Position numbers and translations under genes: made by a program
Shown: positions 23,125 to 34,727 of the stretch, in pieces
How positions within the stretch are numbered: position 1 is the stretch's first letter
Layout of the letters: the number at the start of each line of letters is the position of its first letter
Notes under the pieces: generated by a model
What the model was told of the DNA's origin: nothing
The model's input: only the letters and a program-made list of their open reading frames with translations
The model's database searches: none
Assembly: GCA_029378245.1 (NCBI GenBank)
Contig: JARKIF010000003.1
Location: 1,426,001 to 1,490,000, forward strand
Origin: Roridomyces roridus
Lineage: Eukaryota > Basidiomycota > Agaricomycetes > Agaricales > Mycenaceae
Reading direction: 5' to 3'
Length of the DNA stretch: 64,000 nt

Positions 23125-26022
23125 CTAAAGGCTAGCAGAAGGAACCGCACCAAAGAGCTCCTTCATGAACGCATCGCTATTAGGGTCCCGGCCAAGGAAG
23201 TCCTTCAAAGAGTCGAGCTCTTCTCGACTGCCACCATACTTCAAAATCTTGTCGCGGTACAGCTTGCCACGGGCAGGATCAAGAGGGTCGCCCTTGAAGA
23301 CGGTGGCTACAAAATAATGAGAAATCAGGGGCTATCGAACAGTTGCAATACGTACAATACATGTCCGCGGCGAACACCAAAGAATAGAGGTAGCTGTTCA
23401 TGGATTGGTGACTGTCTAGGGAGATGAAAACTGAAAGCGAACCCGTAGTAACCGGCATCGTAGCCGCCAGAAATGTGTCCAAAGGAACCTAGAGCACAGA
23501 GCAGAATGATCAGCTTGCCTCCACTGCCAGTCGAATCCGACGCACCTTGCCCTGGGCACGGTTTGTCCGACTTGACGAGAGAAATCTTTTCGCGTAGATT
23601 GTTCCAGAGAAGCGTATAGTCTTCGGGGGCTACATTGGGACAATTGAGTCGCGTGAAGCAGCAGATGGAACAAGCAAATCGCACCCTGGTCGACGTGGAC
23701 TATGCACTAGTCAGAAGACTCTCACAGCAGACATGGAATGCACATACCCTTGATGTCGAATTTCCCAAAGAACACCTGGCGCAAGTACTGGAGGCCGACG
23801 TTAACATAACGCGACTTGATGATCTTGTCGATAAGTTCGGGGGAGAGCGGCTGCTTGGTCTTGTAGTGACTCGAAATCTTTTCAAGAACCGAGGGTTCCC
23901 AGCACCAGTTCTCCAGCATCTGAGACGGAGCCTGCGGGACAGTCAGTCGAATGGAAGAATGTAAATGAGATTGTTCGGACCTCGACGAAGTCTCTGGCAA
24001 CTCTGCGGCATTGTCAGTATTGATCCCAAGTGAATGCCCAGAAACATACTTCGTGCCTATTCGGATGGGTCAATCGATGAACAGAAAGAAAAAGCAGTTC
24101 ATACCGTGGAACATGGCAAACTTGGTGTTGGAAAGCAAACCGTGGAAGACGTGTCCTTTTTCGTGGTAGAAGGTCACAACATCGTCGTGTCTCATAAGCG
24201 CAGGCTTGTCCGGCGTCTCCTTGGCCAAATTGGCGACCATGGCCACCAACGGATAGCTCCGCTTGCCGTCGGGGCGCGTGTAGCCGCTAAGGATGGGCCA
24301 GACAGCTGCGTGTGAGTATTTGGATTCACGCGGGAACAGGTCGAGGTAGCAGTATCCTACGAAACCGGTCTCATCGGTGGCGTCCTTCTCCCACACGGAA
24401 TATTGCTGAACGTCTGGGGAATATGAGCGCTGTCTCTCCAATGATATGTTATTATCCCACCGGGATGCCACGTCTCGCCCTCGATCGTCTCGAATCTCAC
24501 ACCCAATAGATTCTGGTAGATGTTGATGATGGCAGGGACGACCACAGAAACGGGAAAGTACTCCTTCACAAGCATGTCGTCGAGGTCGAGCGAGTTCTCG
24601 ACGTACTTGCGGTCGTAGTATCGGTAATCCCAGATCCAGAGCGTGCCATCGAACGGAATGCCCCGCTCTTTGCAGTCTTTTTCCTTCAAGGCGAGGAGGT
24701 TCTCTCGGTCTTTCTCGCCGACGGGTTTGAGTTTTTCCTGCAGGTCGTCGAGGAACTATATCGTGATCAGATGCAGAATGCGTTGGTTGGACGATACATA
24801 CATCGGTCACGCCCTTGCCAGTTTTGACCATCTTGGGTTCTGTACGGTAGTCCGCCCTAACGAGATTGAGTATGCCGCGAAGAAAGGTACAGTGTACACA
24901 CCAGGTGGGGTATTTCAAAACCTTGGCAATCTCCCGCCGCAGATGAAGGAATTTTTCTGCCAGCGGCACGTTTATTTCCAGACGCGATTCGTGCCCTTCG
25001 TACGCGCGTTTCCTTGTCTCGGGGAGATTTGCAAATTTGAACTGTGGTTATGAGTGCGTAGCAGCAAAAGCACGACAACAGACGAACAATGGGAAAAATG
25101 TCGGGAGTTTTAAAAGTCGAGTGGTATTTCCCGTCCTCGGTTTTCTTGTAGCCAGAGATGACGTCCTCGGGTACGCCGTCGAGCTCTTCTCTCGTGAAGG
25201 ACACGAAGCCGTTCTCCTCGTTGAAGTTTTTCTGTCGTGGCAGTCTCAGCTCAGTAGAGAGTGGAAATGGTTCAACTTGCATCGAACTCTAGGCAAGTCT
25301 GGGAGAGCTGTTTCTGCAAATCCATCAAAGTCTTGCGTTCGTCCTCTGGTAGTCCCAAACCGGCGCGTTTCCCAGCCAGAATCTGCGTGTCAAGTTAGTC
25401 TGAAGGGCCACGAATGAAGTGCACACGATGTGACCATTTTCTCGACAAGGCGTTGTTCCTCGGGAGAGAGTTGATTCCAGCGGCCAGTATCCTTGAGATT
25501 CTTCTCGGCGGCGAGCTTTGCATTGAAGACATCGAGCCTCATGGATGACTCCACACCGTACTCGCGCACCAGCCCATCAGCTGCAGTGGAGGAGTCACGG
25601 AGTGCCTTGGACGGTGCGACATTTTGATAAAAGGACAACGGTTCGGTGACCGTTTCGTACTCGGTGTCGGCCCTTTCCAAGGCTACAAAGACCTAGAGGC
25701 CATTGGACGAGAGTCGAATTGGCACAGGACCACTCACCGACTCGAAAGTACACTCGGCACCCTGCAATGCGCCGATTTGTGCTTCAACTGCGCGATGCTT
25801 GGCGATGGCGGCCTTGGTGAGTTCGCTAACTTCGTCTGCGGTATGGTTCCAACGCGGGGGTGGCTGAGGAGGAGTGATCTTGGATGGCATGGAGGTGATG
25901 GATGAGAAGAAGGCACGAGGACGGAAGCCTAGTCTGGATTGCGTAACCATAAACCCCGCGCGGAAATTGACGGGATTACTGGTAAACGTCCTCCATCCCA
26001 CAGCTGCTTTGTTGAGCAACAT
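23125..26022 (-). CDS. PRD1: M3 family oligopeptidase (saccharolysin/thimet oligopeptidase type)
   Basis: A zinc metallopeptidase that degrades short peptides, including cleaved mitochondrial presequences. The zinc motif is FYHEKGHVFHG (HExxH), with the third ligand in RDFVEAPSQMLENWCWEP. Other family blocks are KRAYEGHESRLEINVPLAEK, YLDLFPRESKYSHA and, at the end, FGHISGGYDAGYYGY. It closes DAFMKELFGAVPSASL and a stop at 23125. About ten introns are present. The first ATG (26022) adds MLLNKAAVGWRTFTSNPVNF and FRPRAFFSSITS, a plausible mitochondrial presequence. The next in-frame MPSKITPPQPPPRW would give a cytosolic form. HEKGH rather than the usual HEFGH is a mild deviation. Confidence 0.92.
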
Positions 26023-26179
26023 GTTTTTTTTTAGTTGGCGAACGGGTAACGAAGAGTCATGGCAGCTCGCCAACAAGCGACTTTGATAAGATTAGATGTG
26101 CTCCGGATCAATCGGAGGGCTGCGTGGGAAAGCGGAAAACGCGTCGCGTAACGGCATTCTCGCTGTTTCATCTTCCCCA

Positions 26180-27915
26180 ATGCCTGTGCGCCAGAGGAAA
26201 CCGAAGCACATCGAGACAAGCAGCGACGCCGTCGCAAACCGCTTCGGAGACACTCTATTGCCTCAGACGTCCGTGGTTCCTCTATTCCACTTCTCGGGCT
26301 CATCGCCGTGTACAGTCCTGACGGCTCCGTGACCCCCGTCCGTGCGTCCTCGCCCGTTGGAACACGCAGAAAGATCTCTCCATGGCTGCGCTGGGTCGTT
26401 CAACCAGGTCCGCTTCTATGCTTTGTCCTAATTCTAGCTGACATTTCCCAGTCCAATCCTTCAAGTTGCTTGTGAGCATATAAACATCAAGTCTTTGGAA
26501 AACACTCAATCTTGCCCAAGCTCATCCCCCTCGTGCTTTACATTAATTGGGAGCTATTTACACCCCAACTACAAGCTGCCATCGCCCCCCTCGCCCCCTC
26601 CCTCATTCACGACGGCCGTCTCGCCAACCCCTTTGCCGGCATCTTCCTGCTCTCCCACCGCATCCCGGAATCAGACCCCAGCGATCCCCGCTATGCCAAG
26701 GGCTGGTTCGACCTCGCATTCCTCGCCTACTATGTCGTCTTTTTCTCTTGCTTCCGCCAACTCGTCACTATCAACACCTTCGGACCCATCGCCAAATACT
26801 TTGGTCTCAAAAAGGAGGCTAAAATCGACCGGTTCGGAGAACAAGGCTATGCCCTCGTTTATTTTGCGCTGTCTGGCTTTTGGGGTTTCGTGCGTTGACC
26901 AACAACTGTTGCACTTGCTGCCGCTCACTCTAGACCAGCGTGTCATGTCCCAGCTTCCGTGCGTGTGCACCTTCCCAATTAAACTCCTACTCACCCAGGC
27001 GGCAGAACGTTTTGGTACAGGACAGAGTACTTCTGGATTGGTGAGTACACACCTATTCTCGCTCTCATCCCCTCACCCAAATCATCAGACTACCCTCATT
27101 GGGACATGAAGCCCGAACTCAAGCGCTACTACCTGATGCAAATGGCCTACTGGCTACAGCAGCTCATCGTACTCGTGCTCGGCCTCGAGAAACCCCGGAA
27201 GGACTTTTACGAGCTGGTCGCCCACCATATTGTTACTCTGTGGCTCGTGGGGTACGCTGTCAACCGGTTGTATTTTATAACGCCTAAATTGGTACAGATG
27301 GAGTTACTTGGTCAACTTGACGTTGATCGGGAATGCGGTATACATGAGCATGGATTTGCCAGATACGACCTTTGCTGTGAGTGTGTGTATCTTGACCAAA
27401 CAAAATATCCTCATACTTTGCCTAGCTTTCCAAGCTGCTCAACTATATCGAATGGAATCGCGCCAAACTCTTCAGTTTCGCCTTTTTCGTCTGTGTTTGG
27501 ACGTGCGTTTGCTTTCTCTCTCGTAGTCAGCAGCACTTGACACTGTCGCAGGTACTTCCGGCACTACCTCAACCTGGTCATTCTGTGGTCTGTTTGGACC
27601 CAATTTGATTTGATCCCGTATGTCATCTCTCCGCTACCGACCCGCGCTCACATGCTGCGTTGCAAAGGGATCACGCCAGACGATGGGTCTGGTCGGAAGG
27701 CGTTTACATGGTAGGGTGGATGAAGTACCAGATCTTTGCGCCCCTCCTGTTGCTGCAGTGTCTGAACCTGTTCTGGTACTTCCTCATCTGGCGGGTTGCC
27801 GTACGGTGCGCACATTATTGCTCTTGTTCTTCATTTGTCTCATGCTAAATCATGTAGCGCGATCATGACCGTCGACCTCAACGACGATCGGTCGGATGAC
27901 GAGGGGGACGATTAA
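26180..27915 (+). CDS. LAG1: ceramide synthase (Lag1/Lac1, TLC domain)
   Basis: A multi-pass ER enzyme that N-acylates sphingoid bases. The assembled sequence has PWLRWVVQPVQSFKLL, LIPLVLYINWELF, FLAYYVVFFSCFRQLVTINT, the WYRTEYFWIDYPHWDM block, and the diagnostic Lag1 motif. That motif runs from ELVAHHIVTLWLVG, with its His pair, into WSYLVNLTLIGNAVYMSMDL across an intron. The tail after the last helix is short and acidic (DLNDDRSDDEGDD), ending 27915; fungal enzymes often carry casein-kinase-2 sites there. The N-terminus is the least certain part. ATG 26180 (MPVRQRKPKHIETSSD) with an intron at about 26312-26374 gives an in-frame join, and ATG 26096 is an alternative. Confidence 0.92.
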
Positions 27916-28007
27916 AGTTCAGTAAAACATAGAACCGCCCACTTTGGAGAGCGTTCAGGTTTTCAAATACAATAATTATATCGAGCAGTTTAATATGATA
28001 CACAGGT

Positions 28008-29157
28008 TTACGGTTGTAGACTCTCCTCGATCTCACCCTTGAGCTTTTCAGCGAATTCCTGGATGTTGCTTCCACTGCCGAGGCTGAGAGCTTCAAAAGG
28101 GATCATGTTGTGTTGGTTGGCGGGGGCGTTGGAAGTTGCGGCGGGGTGAGAGCGAGAGTCGATCACTCGGAGCTCGGGCCCCGCCTGCTGTTCCCCAGTC
28201 AACGAGTGGAGATCGTCGTAGGTGAAGAGGAGGGAGTCTGTTTTTGGCAAGTAGGGGTTGAAGTCGAGGATGTGGCCTCGTGAGAGGTCGCGCGTTAGAA
28301 GGAAATCGAAGGTGTCTGGGAGATGTTCATATGGATGCACCAAGAGGGCAGAGGAAGAGAGGACATACAGTGTTTAGGACCCTCCCATTTTGGCAGGATT
28401 TTGGTCTCCCAGAACGACTGCACGCTCGAGACGATTTTTTGGCAAGTGGGCGGGTCGTTGAGAAATTCGTAGTAGTTGGTATCTCTTTGTGAGATTCCTG
28501 TATTTTACTTAGAAGGGCGTCGGAAGAGACAAGAGAAGAATGACCTATCAAAATATGTTCGCGGACAAAACAGCGCAATTCGCGACTCTTGTCGATCGGG
28601 TACCATTTCCTCAAGACCAATTCGAGCTCATACGCCTCCGTCTCTGAGCCGCTGCAGCCCTCGAACACGGACTCGCGCGTGATATCATGCGTGATAAAGT
28701 CGGACGACTTTAGGAGCATATACACGTCTGCTGGTGAGGTGCATTTGAGCGGCGAGGACGCGGGGAGGATCCATGATGCATCTTTTGGGGAGGAAAAGTT
28801 GAGTTTGGGGAAGACGGAGCCGTAGGTTGAGATGCAGGCGCGGATTTCCGAGTCCAGGGACGGGAATGTAAAGTGCGGGGTGTCCGAGTCAGAGTCAGAG
28901 TCCTCTGGCCCATCTTCGTCATCGGAAAGCTGGCTAGATCTATTCCCGAGTCAAGGAGATTGGAAAGAGGGTGTGGCGACGACAAACAGGTCGTCTGCGC
29001 CCTCGGGGATGTGGACGCCGTCGGAATTGAGATAGTCTGAAAAGTTTTGTGGGAGGGGTCGGATGATTGTTGATTTTATGGTGACATCCGAGAAGGTGGG
29101 GTACCAGGAGGAGAACTGGAATTTGAGCAGGTCCGTGGATGAGATTGAAGGGAACAT
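28008..29157 (-). CDS. CDC123: Cdc123/D123 eIF2 assembly factor
   Basis: Cdc123 is an ATP-grasp-like chaperone that joins eIF2 gamma to eIF2 alpha/beta for translation initiation. The start at 29157 gives [20 protein letters not shown] and then [20 protein letters not shown]. Family blocks include an acidic stretch ([18 protein letters not shown]), [37 protein letters not shown] with [24 protein letters not shown] (the metal/ATP site Asp and Asn residues), and a C-terminal [17 protein letters not shown]. It stops at 28008, 92 bases from the convergent ceramide synthase stop. Confidence 0.93.
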
Positions 29158-29355
29158 GGAAGTAATCACGACACCGCGATAAGATCACTTGCTCTTGACC
29201 TCCAACCCGACTTCTGGCCTTTTCCAGCAAACATCCTACTAATGGGCTATACTACTACCGCTGAGTCTTGAGGGTCTCTGAATGTCTCAAGTTGCCAGTC
29301 TAGACCTTGTTTGAGACATGCTCTTCCGCGAGGATCAGTCTCAGCCTCCCCTGCG

Positions 29356-29362
29356 TATAAAA
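29356..29362 (+). promoter_or_regulatory. TATA box of the C2H2/RING gene
   Basis: TATAAAA lies 55-61 bases before ATG 29417, followed by a CT-rich leader (ttcactcttcctcttcctccacc), a typical fungal core promoter arrangement. Confidence 0.45.
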
Positions 29363-29416
29363 TCCTATCGACTCTGCTAGACATTTCACTCTTCCTCTTC
29401 CTCCACCTCCACCACC

Positions 29417-30298
29417 ATGTCTTACAACAACAACGACTCACCATGCTACTGCTCCTTGTGTGACGTGTATTTCCACTCGCAATCTGAACGGATGCAGCAC
29501 ATCCAGGACTCGCCTCAACACCCCGAGTGCGAGTACTGCATGCGTCGGTTCCTCAACAAGAATATTCTGCGCAACGTACGTCTTCTTCAAGCCATCTTCC
29601 CCATGTCTGACATGCATATAGCATTTCATCTACTCGAGGCTGCACAACTACTGCGCCTCGTGCGAGATAGAGTTCCAAACACCCGCGGGCCTGCGTTATG
29701 TTCGTGTCCCTGCATTCAATAGGCGAAATACTGACGAGACTGCACAGCACATCGAGCACGCCCCGGTACACTGCGATGACAGTGACAGTGAAGACGATGG
29801 AGAGACTTGCGACTCGGATATCCCTGAAGAAGAGTGGGAGGACGAGATGGGGCGCTTAAAGTATCCTGACGAGCCCTGGGAGGACTCGGACCTGGATGGC
29901 GGAGACAATTCCTGGGAGGTCTTTGATGCGTATGATTTCGAGAGCCAGGAAGAGATCGCGGGGCTGTCAGTTGAGGACGAGGAGGTATGTTGGCCATCTT
30001 CAGCTCGTATCTGGCTGAACCAAGTTCTCCAGGAACAGCAGGAAGAGGAGGAAGATGTCGATGAAAACGTCGTGCCTCTGTTCTCGTGTCCCCTCTGTCA
30101 GGAAACCCCGCAGTCTGTGTGCTGCGCGCCGTGCGGTCACATCTTCTGCTCCCCGTACGTGTTCATTTCATCAGGTGACCGCTCGTTTTCTCAATCGTGT
30201 CTAGCTGCATAACCAATGTGTTCAAGCACGAGGGAGCTTGTCCTGTATGCTCAGAGCCAGGACAAGTCGAGCAGCTGAGGAAGATCTTCTTGGCCTAA
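29417..30298 (+). CDS. C2H2 zinc finger plus C-terminal RING finger protein
   Basis: The start ATG 29417 has an ideal CACCATG context. The N-terminal zinc-binding part has CYCSLCDVYFHSQSERMQHI (CxxC...H), then ECEYCMRRFLNKNILRNHFI and NYCASCEIEFQT with GLRYHIEHAPVH. A strongly acidic middle (GETCDSDIPEEEWEDEMGRL and EEEEDVDENV) links to a RING finger, FSCPLCQETPQSVCCAPCGH, then IFCSPCITNVFKHEG and CPVCSEP. It ends at 30298. The RING suggests E3 ubiquitin ligase activity and the C2H2 part nucleic-acid or protein binding. The combination is common in agaricomycetes but uncharacterised. Three or four short introns. Confidence 0.8.
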
Positions 30299-30389
30299 TG
30301 TATCCAGTGTACGAATCAAAGAGTTTTTCAGTCGCATGCGCATACCATTAGAATGAGGAAAACATGCAAGTAGACATAGAGGAGCGGAT

Positions 30390-30974
30390 CTACTCTTCGT
30401 CCTCGGCCTCCTCCTCGTCCTCCTCCTCCTCCTCGTCCTCGTCTTCCTTTGCAGATTCGACGACGGCGGTGGCGATACGGTCCAAGTCCCGCTGACCGTC
30501 CTGGCTGATTCTGCGGCCGCCGTTCTCGGTTTGCTCGAGGACACCGATCTTCTCGAGAGACTGGCAGACTTTCCGTTGGACGGAGGCGGATGAGTCGGCG
30601 TGGTGCGAGGGACGGTTGCCGCGTCGGTTACGTCCACCGTGCAGTTTTGTGAGAGCGCCAATGCCGACGTCCTTGCGGAGGTAGATATGCCGTGCGACGG
30701 CAGCTGGAAGGAATTCGTTTAGATACGAGTTGAAGGGCGAAAGATTTCGACTACCCACCTGCACGGACGTAGTACCAGTCAGGGTCATACGGGGCGAGCT
30801 CCTTGAACGCGCCAGTTTTGACGAGGTCGACCCATGTTGGCACCTCGAGTTTTCCAGATCGCTTCAAGTGGGAAGCATAGGCAGTGATGAACGCTTCAGC
30901 GCTGCAATGCACGTTTACAGGCTTGCAATGGGAGGAATCGAAGACACGGACCTAATATCGCGGACTCCCGGCAT
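30390..30974 (-). CDS. RPS19: 40S ribosomal protein S19 (eS19) with acidic tail
   Basis: The start at 30974 gives MPGVRDI, and after an intron [20 protein letters not shown] and [17 protein letters not shown]. Then comes [40 protein letters not shown] and the invariant [19 protein letters not shown]. All eS19 blocks are present. The C-terminus carries an extra acidic run ([19 protein letters not shown], about 20 residues, stop at 30390) that yeast and animal S19 lack. eS19 sits in the 40S head and is needed for late 18S rRNA processing. Confidence 0.95.
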
Positions 30975-31153
30975 ACTGGGCGGATTTTTTTGAAGGGTCG
31001 ACGGGGAGGCGGGTCGGCGCTGGTGGAGAACAAATTCGAGTGAGAGCGGCTTACGCAATACTACCCAGTACACACGCGCAAAGCAGAGCTCACAGCCACT
31101 GATATAGATACATCTGATGTCATCTCATCACCTCTCTCTTACCGGCATGCACC

Positions 31154-32499
31154 ATGGACACTCTACCAGCTGAGATTCTCATCGAAATATTCAACCTGTG
31201 CACCACCGACCCGGCTGAACCTCTCGTTCCTCTGAACTTGTCCTGTGTCTCCACCTGGTGGCGCGAGGTAGTCCAGGTCGGTGTGGACATGCCTGGTCTC
31301 GACGCATTTGACACCCACCCTAGTCGTCTCCACGCATTTGGCAGTACATACACCTCGATGACCGCTCGACACTGGCCTTCTCCCGCGCCCAAGTTGCGCT
31401 CTGGACGCGCCGGTCGTACCCCTTGTCCTTTGATATCACCCTGGACGTTGCCCAGTCATCCAATCTCATCCTGCCTCTGCTCTCCCCGCTGCTTCCCTTC
31501 ATGGATCGATGGCGTCACTTCACCATGACAGGCCTACGCCAGGAATCGGTCGTTCTATCCGGCTCACTGGCCGACGGTATAGATCCTTTGATCATATCGC
31601 TGCAAGATCCGGACCAAGCAGCCAAAGGCTCCCTCCGGCGCACCTTCGCCGGCATGGCTCCTGAGTGGCTTGCCATGAACATCTGGGTTTCCGAGCTACC
31701 CCAACCCCTCACGCTGCTCCCGATGCATTTCACGGCAGTCGTAATGTCGGAGCATTCCCTGTCAATCCACACCCAACCGCGCTCTATCCTCGAGTTCCTG
31801 TCCATGTGCCCGCAACTTGTGGCGTTCTCGTTCGCGGGATGGCACCACGACGACGAGGAAAGGATGAATGCTCCCCCTCTGCCGGTCGTAAGGCTGCCAG
31901 AGTTGCGGAAGCTGCATCTTCGTACGACTTGCGGCACCCGCTCGTTACTTTCTTGCATCGATGCCCCAGGCCTTACCGAGCTCTATCTCGCCTCACTTAA
32001 CGTCGATTTTCAGCTTGCGCTCCCTATTGAGGAGGATGGTGACTCGGATGATGAAGCCGGCGACTTTTCGCGTTCGCCGGGGAGCGACCGCGCCACGGGC
32101 ATGGGGCTACGGCGCCTCCTACTGCGCTCCAACCCGCCCCTTCGGGTACTCCACATGGACTGGAGCGACATGCGAACGAAAGACTTTCGTTTTGCATTTG
32201 ACCACCTCAGCAGTTTGGAGTGGTTCTTCATCTCTGCGTCGGATATGAGCGATCGGGTGATTGAACTCTTGCGCCCTTTCAGCTCTGTGCGTCTCCCGAT
32301 GCTACGACGCTTGGAGCTGATCAATTGCAACGAATTGTCTGGGGAGGTAATACTCCAAGTGCTCAGTGCACGCGTCGCGGTGACAGACACGCTGTCGGAG
32401 CTGGCGATTATCCAGTGCGAGGGATTTACTGAGCAGCATGCTGCGTTGTTGAGGAAGGATTTCAGAGGCACACTCGAGACGAGCAGGGAGGCAATGTAG
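31154..32499 (+). CDS. F-box domain protein
   Basis: The start ATG 31154 opens directly on an F-box: MDTLPAEILIEIFNLCTTDP, VPLNLSCVSTWWREVVQ. A 54-base intron (about 31269-31322) joins it to SSPRIWQYIHLDDRSTLAFS. The second exon of about 390 codons has a leucine-rich pattern (LRKLHLRTTCGTRSLLSCI, LTELYLASLNVDF, LRRLELINCNELSGEVI) and one acidic loop (EEDGDSDDEAGDF). The protein probably presents substrates to an SCF ubiquitin ligase. It is a member of the large agaricomycete F-box expansion; its target is unknown. Confidence 0.8.
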
Positions 32500-32601
32500 C
32501 GATTATGTAACTTGTATTTTTACTGCCATCAACGCGCCGATAATCTCTCTCTCCACGTGCTTTGACGCGGTTCTTCTTGACTTTTTTCCTCGATCGCCAC
32601 G

Positions 32602-34497
32602 ATGGCGGGCGATACAACTTTCGATGCCATGTTCGGTGAAGATCTCAAACAGCGCGCTGCGAAACTCGTCGTCGAACATGGAATTTCCTACACCGAAGCT
32701 CTCAAAAAAGCTGAAGAGCAGATGCGGCAAAATAACCCGTTCATTCCTCCTGCCCATGGATGTCCTGTGAACGACCTGCCTCCCGAGCTGCTTGCGCATA
32801 TCTTTGAGCTGGGGCGCCAGATGGATATCGAGGAGGCATATGCTGATGATTTCTCGGACGACGGGCTAGACGATGAGGATGAGGAGTGGACCGATGAGGA
32901 GGATGGAGATGATGACAAGGAAGTGGATGAGGTGGTGGTCGAGCACGAGGAGGACGTGCGGATGTCCAGTCCCGTGAAGCCAAGAGCGCGACCACCGATA
33001 CCAGGTAGCTTCCCGGGCCAGGAGGACGAAGCAGATGACGAAGAGGAGGATGGCGACGACGACGCGATGGATGACGATGACGACGACGAGGATGACGAAG
33101 ACGACCGCCCGTTCCAGGAACTCGCGTCGCATGTCTGTCGGCACTGGCGCGAGATCGCTCTTGGGACCCACACGCTCTGGACGCGGGTCGAATTTGAGGG
33201 GCATCCCAATATGGAGCGTGCCCGGGCGTGGATTGACCGTGCTAATGGCCTCCCGCTTGAAATCACTGTCGATTGCACCAGTATGCATGAACCAGGCGCG
33301 CATGACGACGATCCAGAGCCAGAACCTCAGGAAGTCTTACTCGTTTCCTATGACCCGACTACAGGCACGCTCACCTCGACCACCCACACCGGCCCTCCAC
33401 TTCCCAACTTGGAGGCACCCCCGCAGCAGCCCTGTGTCCCAGTCGAAGGCCTCGTCGCTATCCTCGACATGATCATTCCCCACGTCGAGCAATGGCGCGT
33501 GCTCGAAATCCACGTCAATACGTACGACTACATGCACAAGGTCATGCAGCGCCTCGCAGCCTGCTCTTCAGCACCAATACTGGAGGAATTCGGGCTTTAC
33601 ACCTACGACGACACGGAGGAGTACAATGTCTTTGAGCCTCCCGAGCTTGCGACGCGGTTGGTGCCTTTCCACGGGATCGTGCCCCGTTTGACCCATGTCT
33701 CCTTCTGGGGAGTACATATTGCCTGGGACGAGTCGACCTCGTTTTTGCGTGAGCTGCGTGATATCGAGCTTGCTTACCACGCCAAAGACGTCCGTCCGTC
33801 TTTCGAGACGTTCCGTGCCATTCTGGACGCGTCTCCGCAGCTGGAAGTTCTATCACTCTGTCTTTCGGGTCCTGTGGGGGACATGGAGACTGTAGAGGTG
33901 CCTTCGCTACGCGGCCTCGTACTGTGCTATCTCGAGTCCGAGTACGCCAAGCCGCTCATGCAGGCACTTGTCCTCCCTGCCCTGGAGGAACTTACGCTGG
34001 CGATGCAAGACGAGGACTTTACCGAGTTTGCAACACAGCTCGCGACGCCGGCGCGCGGCGAGGCGCGGTCCTTACTTTCGGGTCTAACTTCGCTCAAACT
34101 AAAAAGTCTGCCGTGTAGTAACGCCGCGGCTGCTGCCTTCATGGGGCAACTCTCGGGTCTGCGGAGGCTCAACCTCAATTGCTCGGGCGAGGACGAGATG
34201 ATGCAGTTTTTCGAGCTATTGCAGGAGGTTGCGCCTGGTCAGACGGCGCCTTTGTACTGCCCAAAGTTGGAGACGTTGCGGATCGAGGGTGTTGATGGGC
34301 CTTTGGTGCGGAAACTTATTACGACACGCAGAACGGCGGGAGCACCGATTGATGACTTGTCTATAAGTGGGAGGGACGAGGTGACTCGGAAGGACGAGAA
34401 CTGGTTCAGGGCCAACTTGAAGACATTCGAGTTCTTTGAGCCGTCCGACTCGGAGGATGAGCTGGTTGCTGTGGACGAAGACGATGAGCAGGATTAA
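32602..34497 (+). CDS. F-box-like protein with a large acidic insertion inside the F-box
   Basis: A single-exon frame of 631 residues. After an N-terminal helical segment (GISYTEALKKAEEQMRQNNP) the first half of an F-box appears, VNDLPPELLAHIFELGRQMD. About 100 very acidic residues follow (DGLDDEDEEWTDEEDGDDDK and DDDAMDDDDDDEDDEDD). Then comes what reads as the second half of the F-box, PFQELASHVCRHWREIALGT-HTLWTRVEFEG. The remainder is LRR-like (LEEFGLYTYDD, LEVLSLCLSGPVGD, LTSLKLKSLPC, LRRLNLNCSGEDE) with an acidic tail. It lies 103 bases downstream of the other F-box gene on the same strand, but sequence similarity between the two is weak. Confidence 0.8.
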   Translation: MAGDTTFDAMFGEDLKQRAAKLVVEHGISYTEALKKAEEQMRQNNPFIPPAHGCPVNDLPPELLAHIFELGRQMDIEEAYADDFSDDGLDDEDEEWTDEEDGDDDKEVDEVVVEHEEDVRMSSPVKPRARPPIPGSFPGQEDEADDEEEDGDDDAMDDDDDDEDDEDDRPFQELASHVCRHWREIALGTHTLWTRVEFEGHPNMERARAWIDRANGLPLEITVDCTSMHEPGAHDDDPEPEPQEVLLVSYDPTTGTLTSTTHTGPPLPNLEAPPQQPCVPVEGLVAILDMIIPHVEQWRVLEIHVNTYDYMHKVMQRLAACSSAPILEEFGLYTYDDTEEYNVFEPPELATRLVPFHGIVPRLTHVSFWGVHIAWDESTSFLRELRDIELAYHAKDVRPSFETFRAILDASPQLEVLSLCLSGPVGDMETVEVPSLRGLVLCYLESEYAKPLMQALVLPALEELTLAMQDEDFTEFATQLATPARGEARSLLSGLTSLKLKSLPCSNAAAAAFMGQLSGLRRLNLNCSGEDEMMQFFELLQEVAPGQTAPLYCPKLETLRIEGVDGPLVRKLITTRRTAGAPIDDLSISGRDEVTRKDENWFRANLKTFEFFEPSDSEDELVAVDEDDEQD

Positions 34498-34727
34498 AGT
34501 ACTATTCTTAGACTACTATTACATCTATCCGTGTCAGGAACTAGAAGCTGTGCGGGTAACGGGAACGTGAGACGTGCGCCCATCTTGAATCTGACAGATA
34601 CGAGATGGGAAGCAATTGGTGGCACTTGACATCTGTTTGGGCATCAGCCATATATCACACCTGTAACCGGCTACCTTGATTCTCTCACCGCCCTCCTCGC
34701 TCCTCCCCTCCAACACCCTACCTTGCA

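Noticed and set aside
29417..30298. Reading the C2H2/RING gene as two separate genes
   Set aside because: The acidic linker exons keep one frame across consensus introns, and there is no stop or promoter between the zinc-finger and RING parts.
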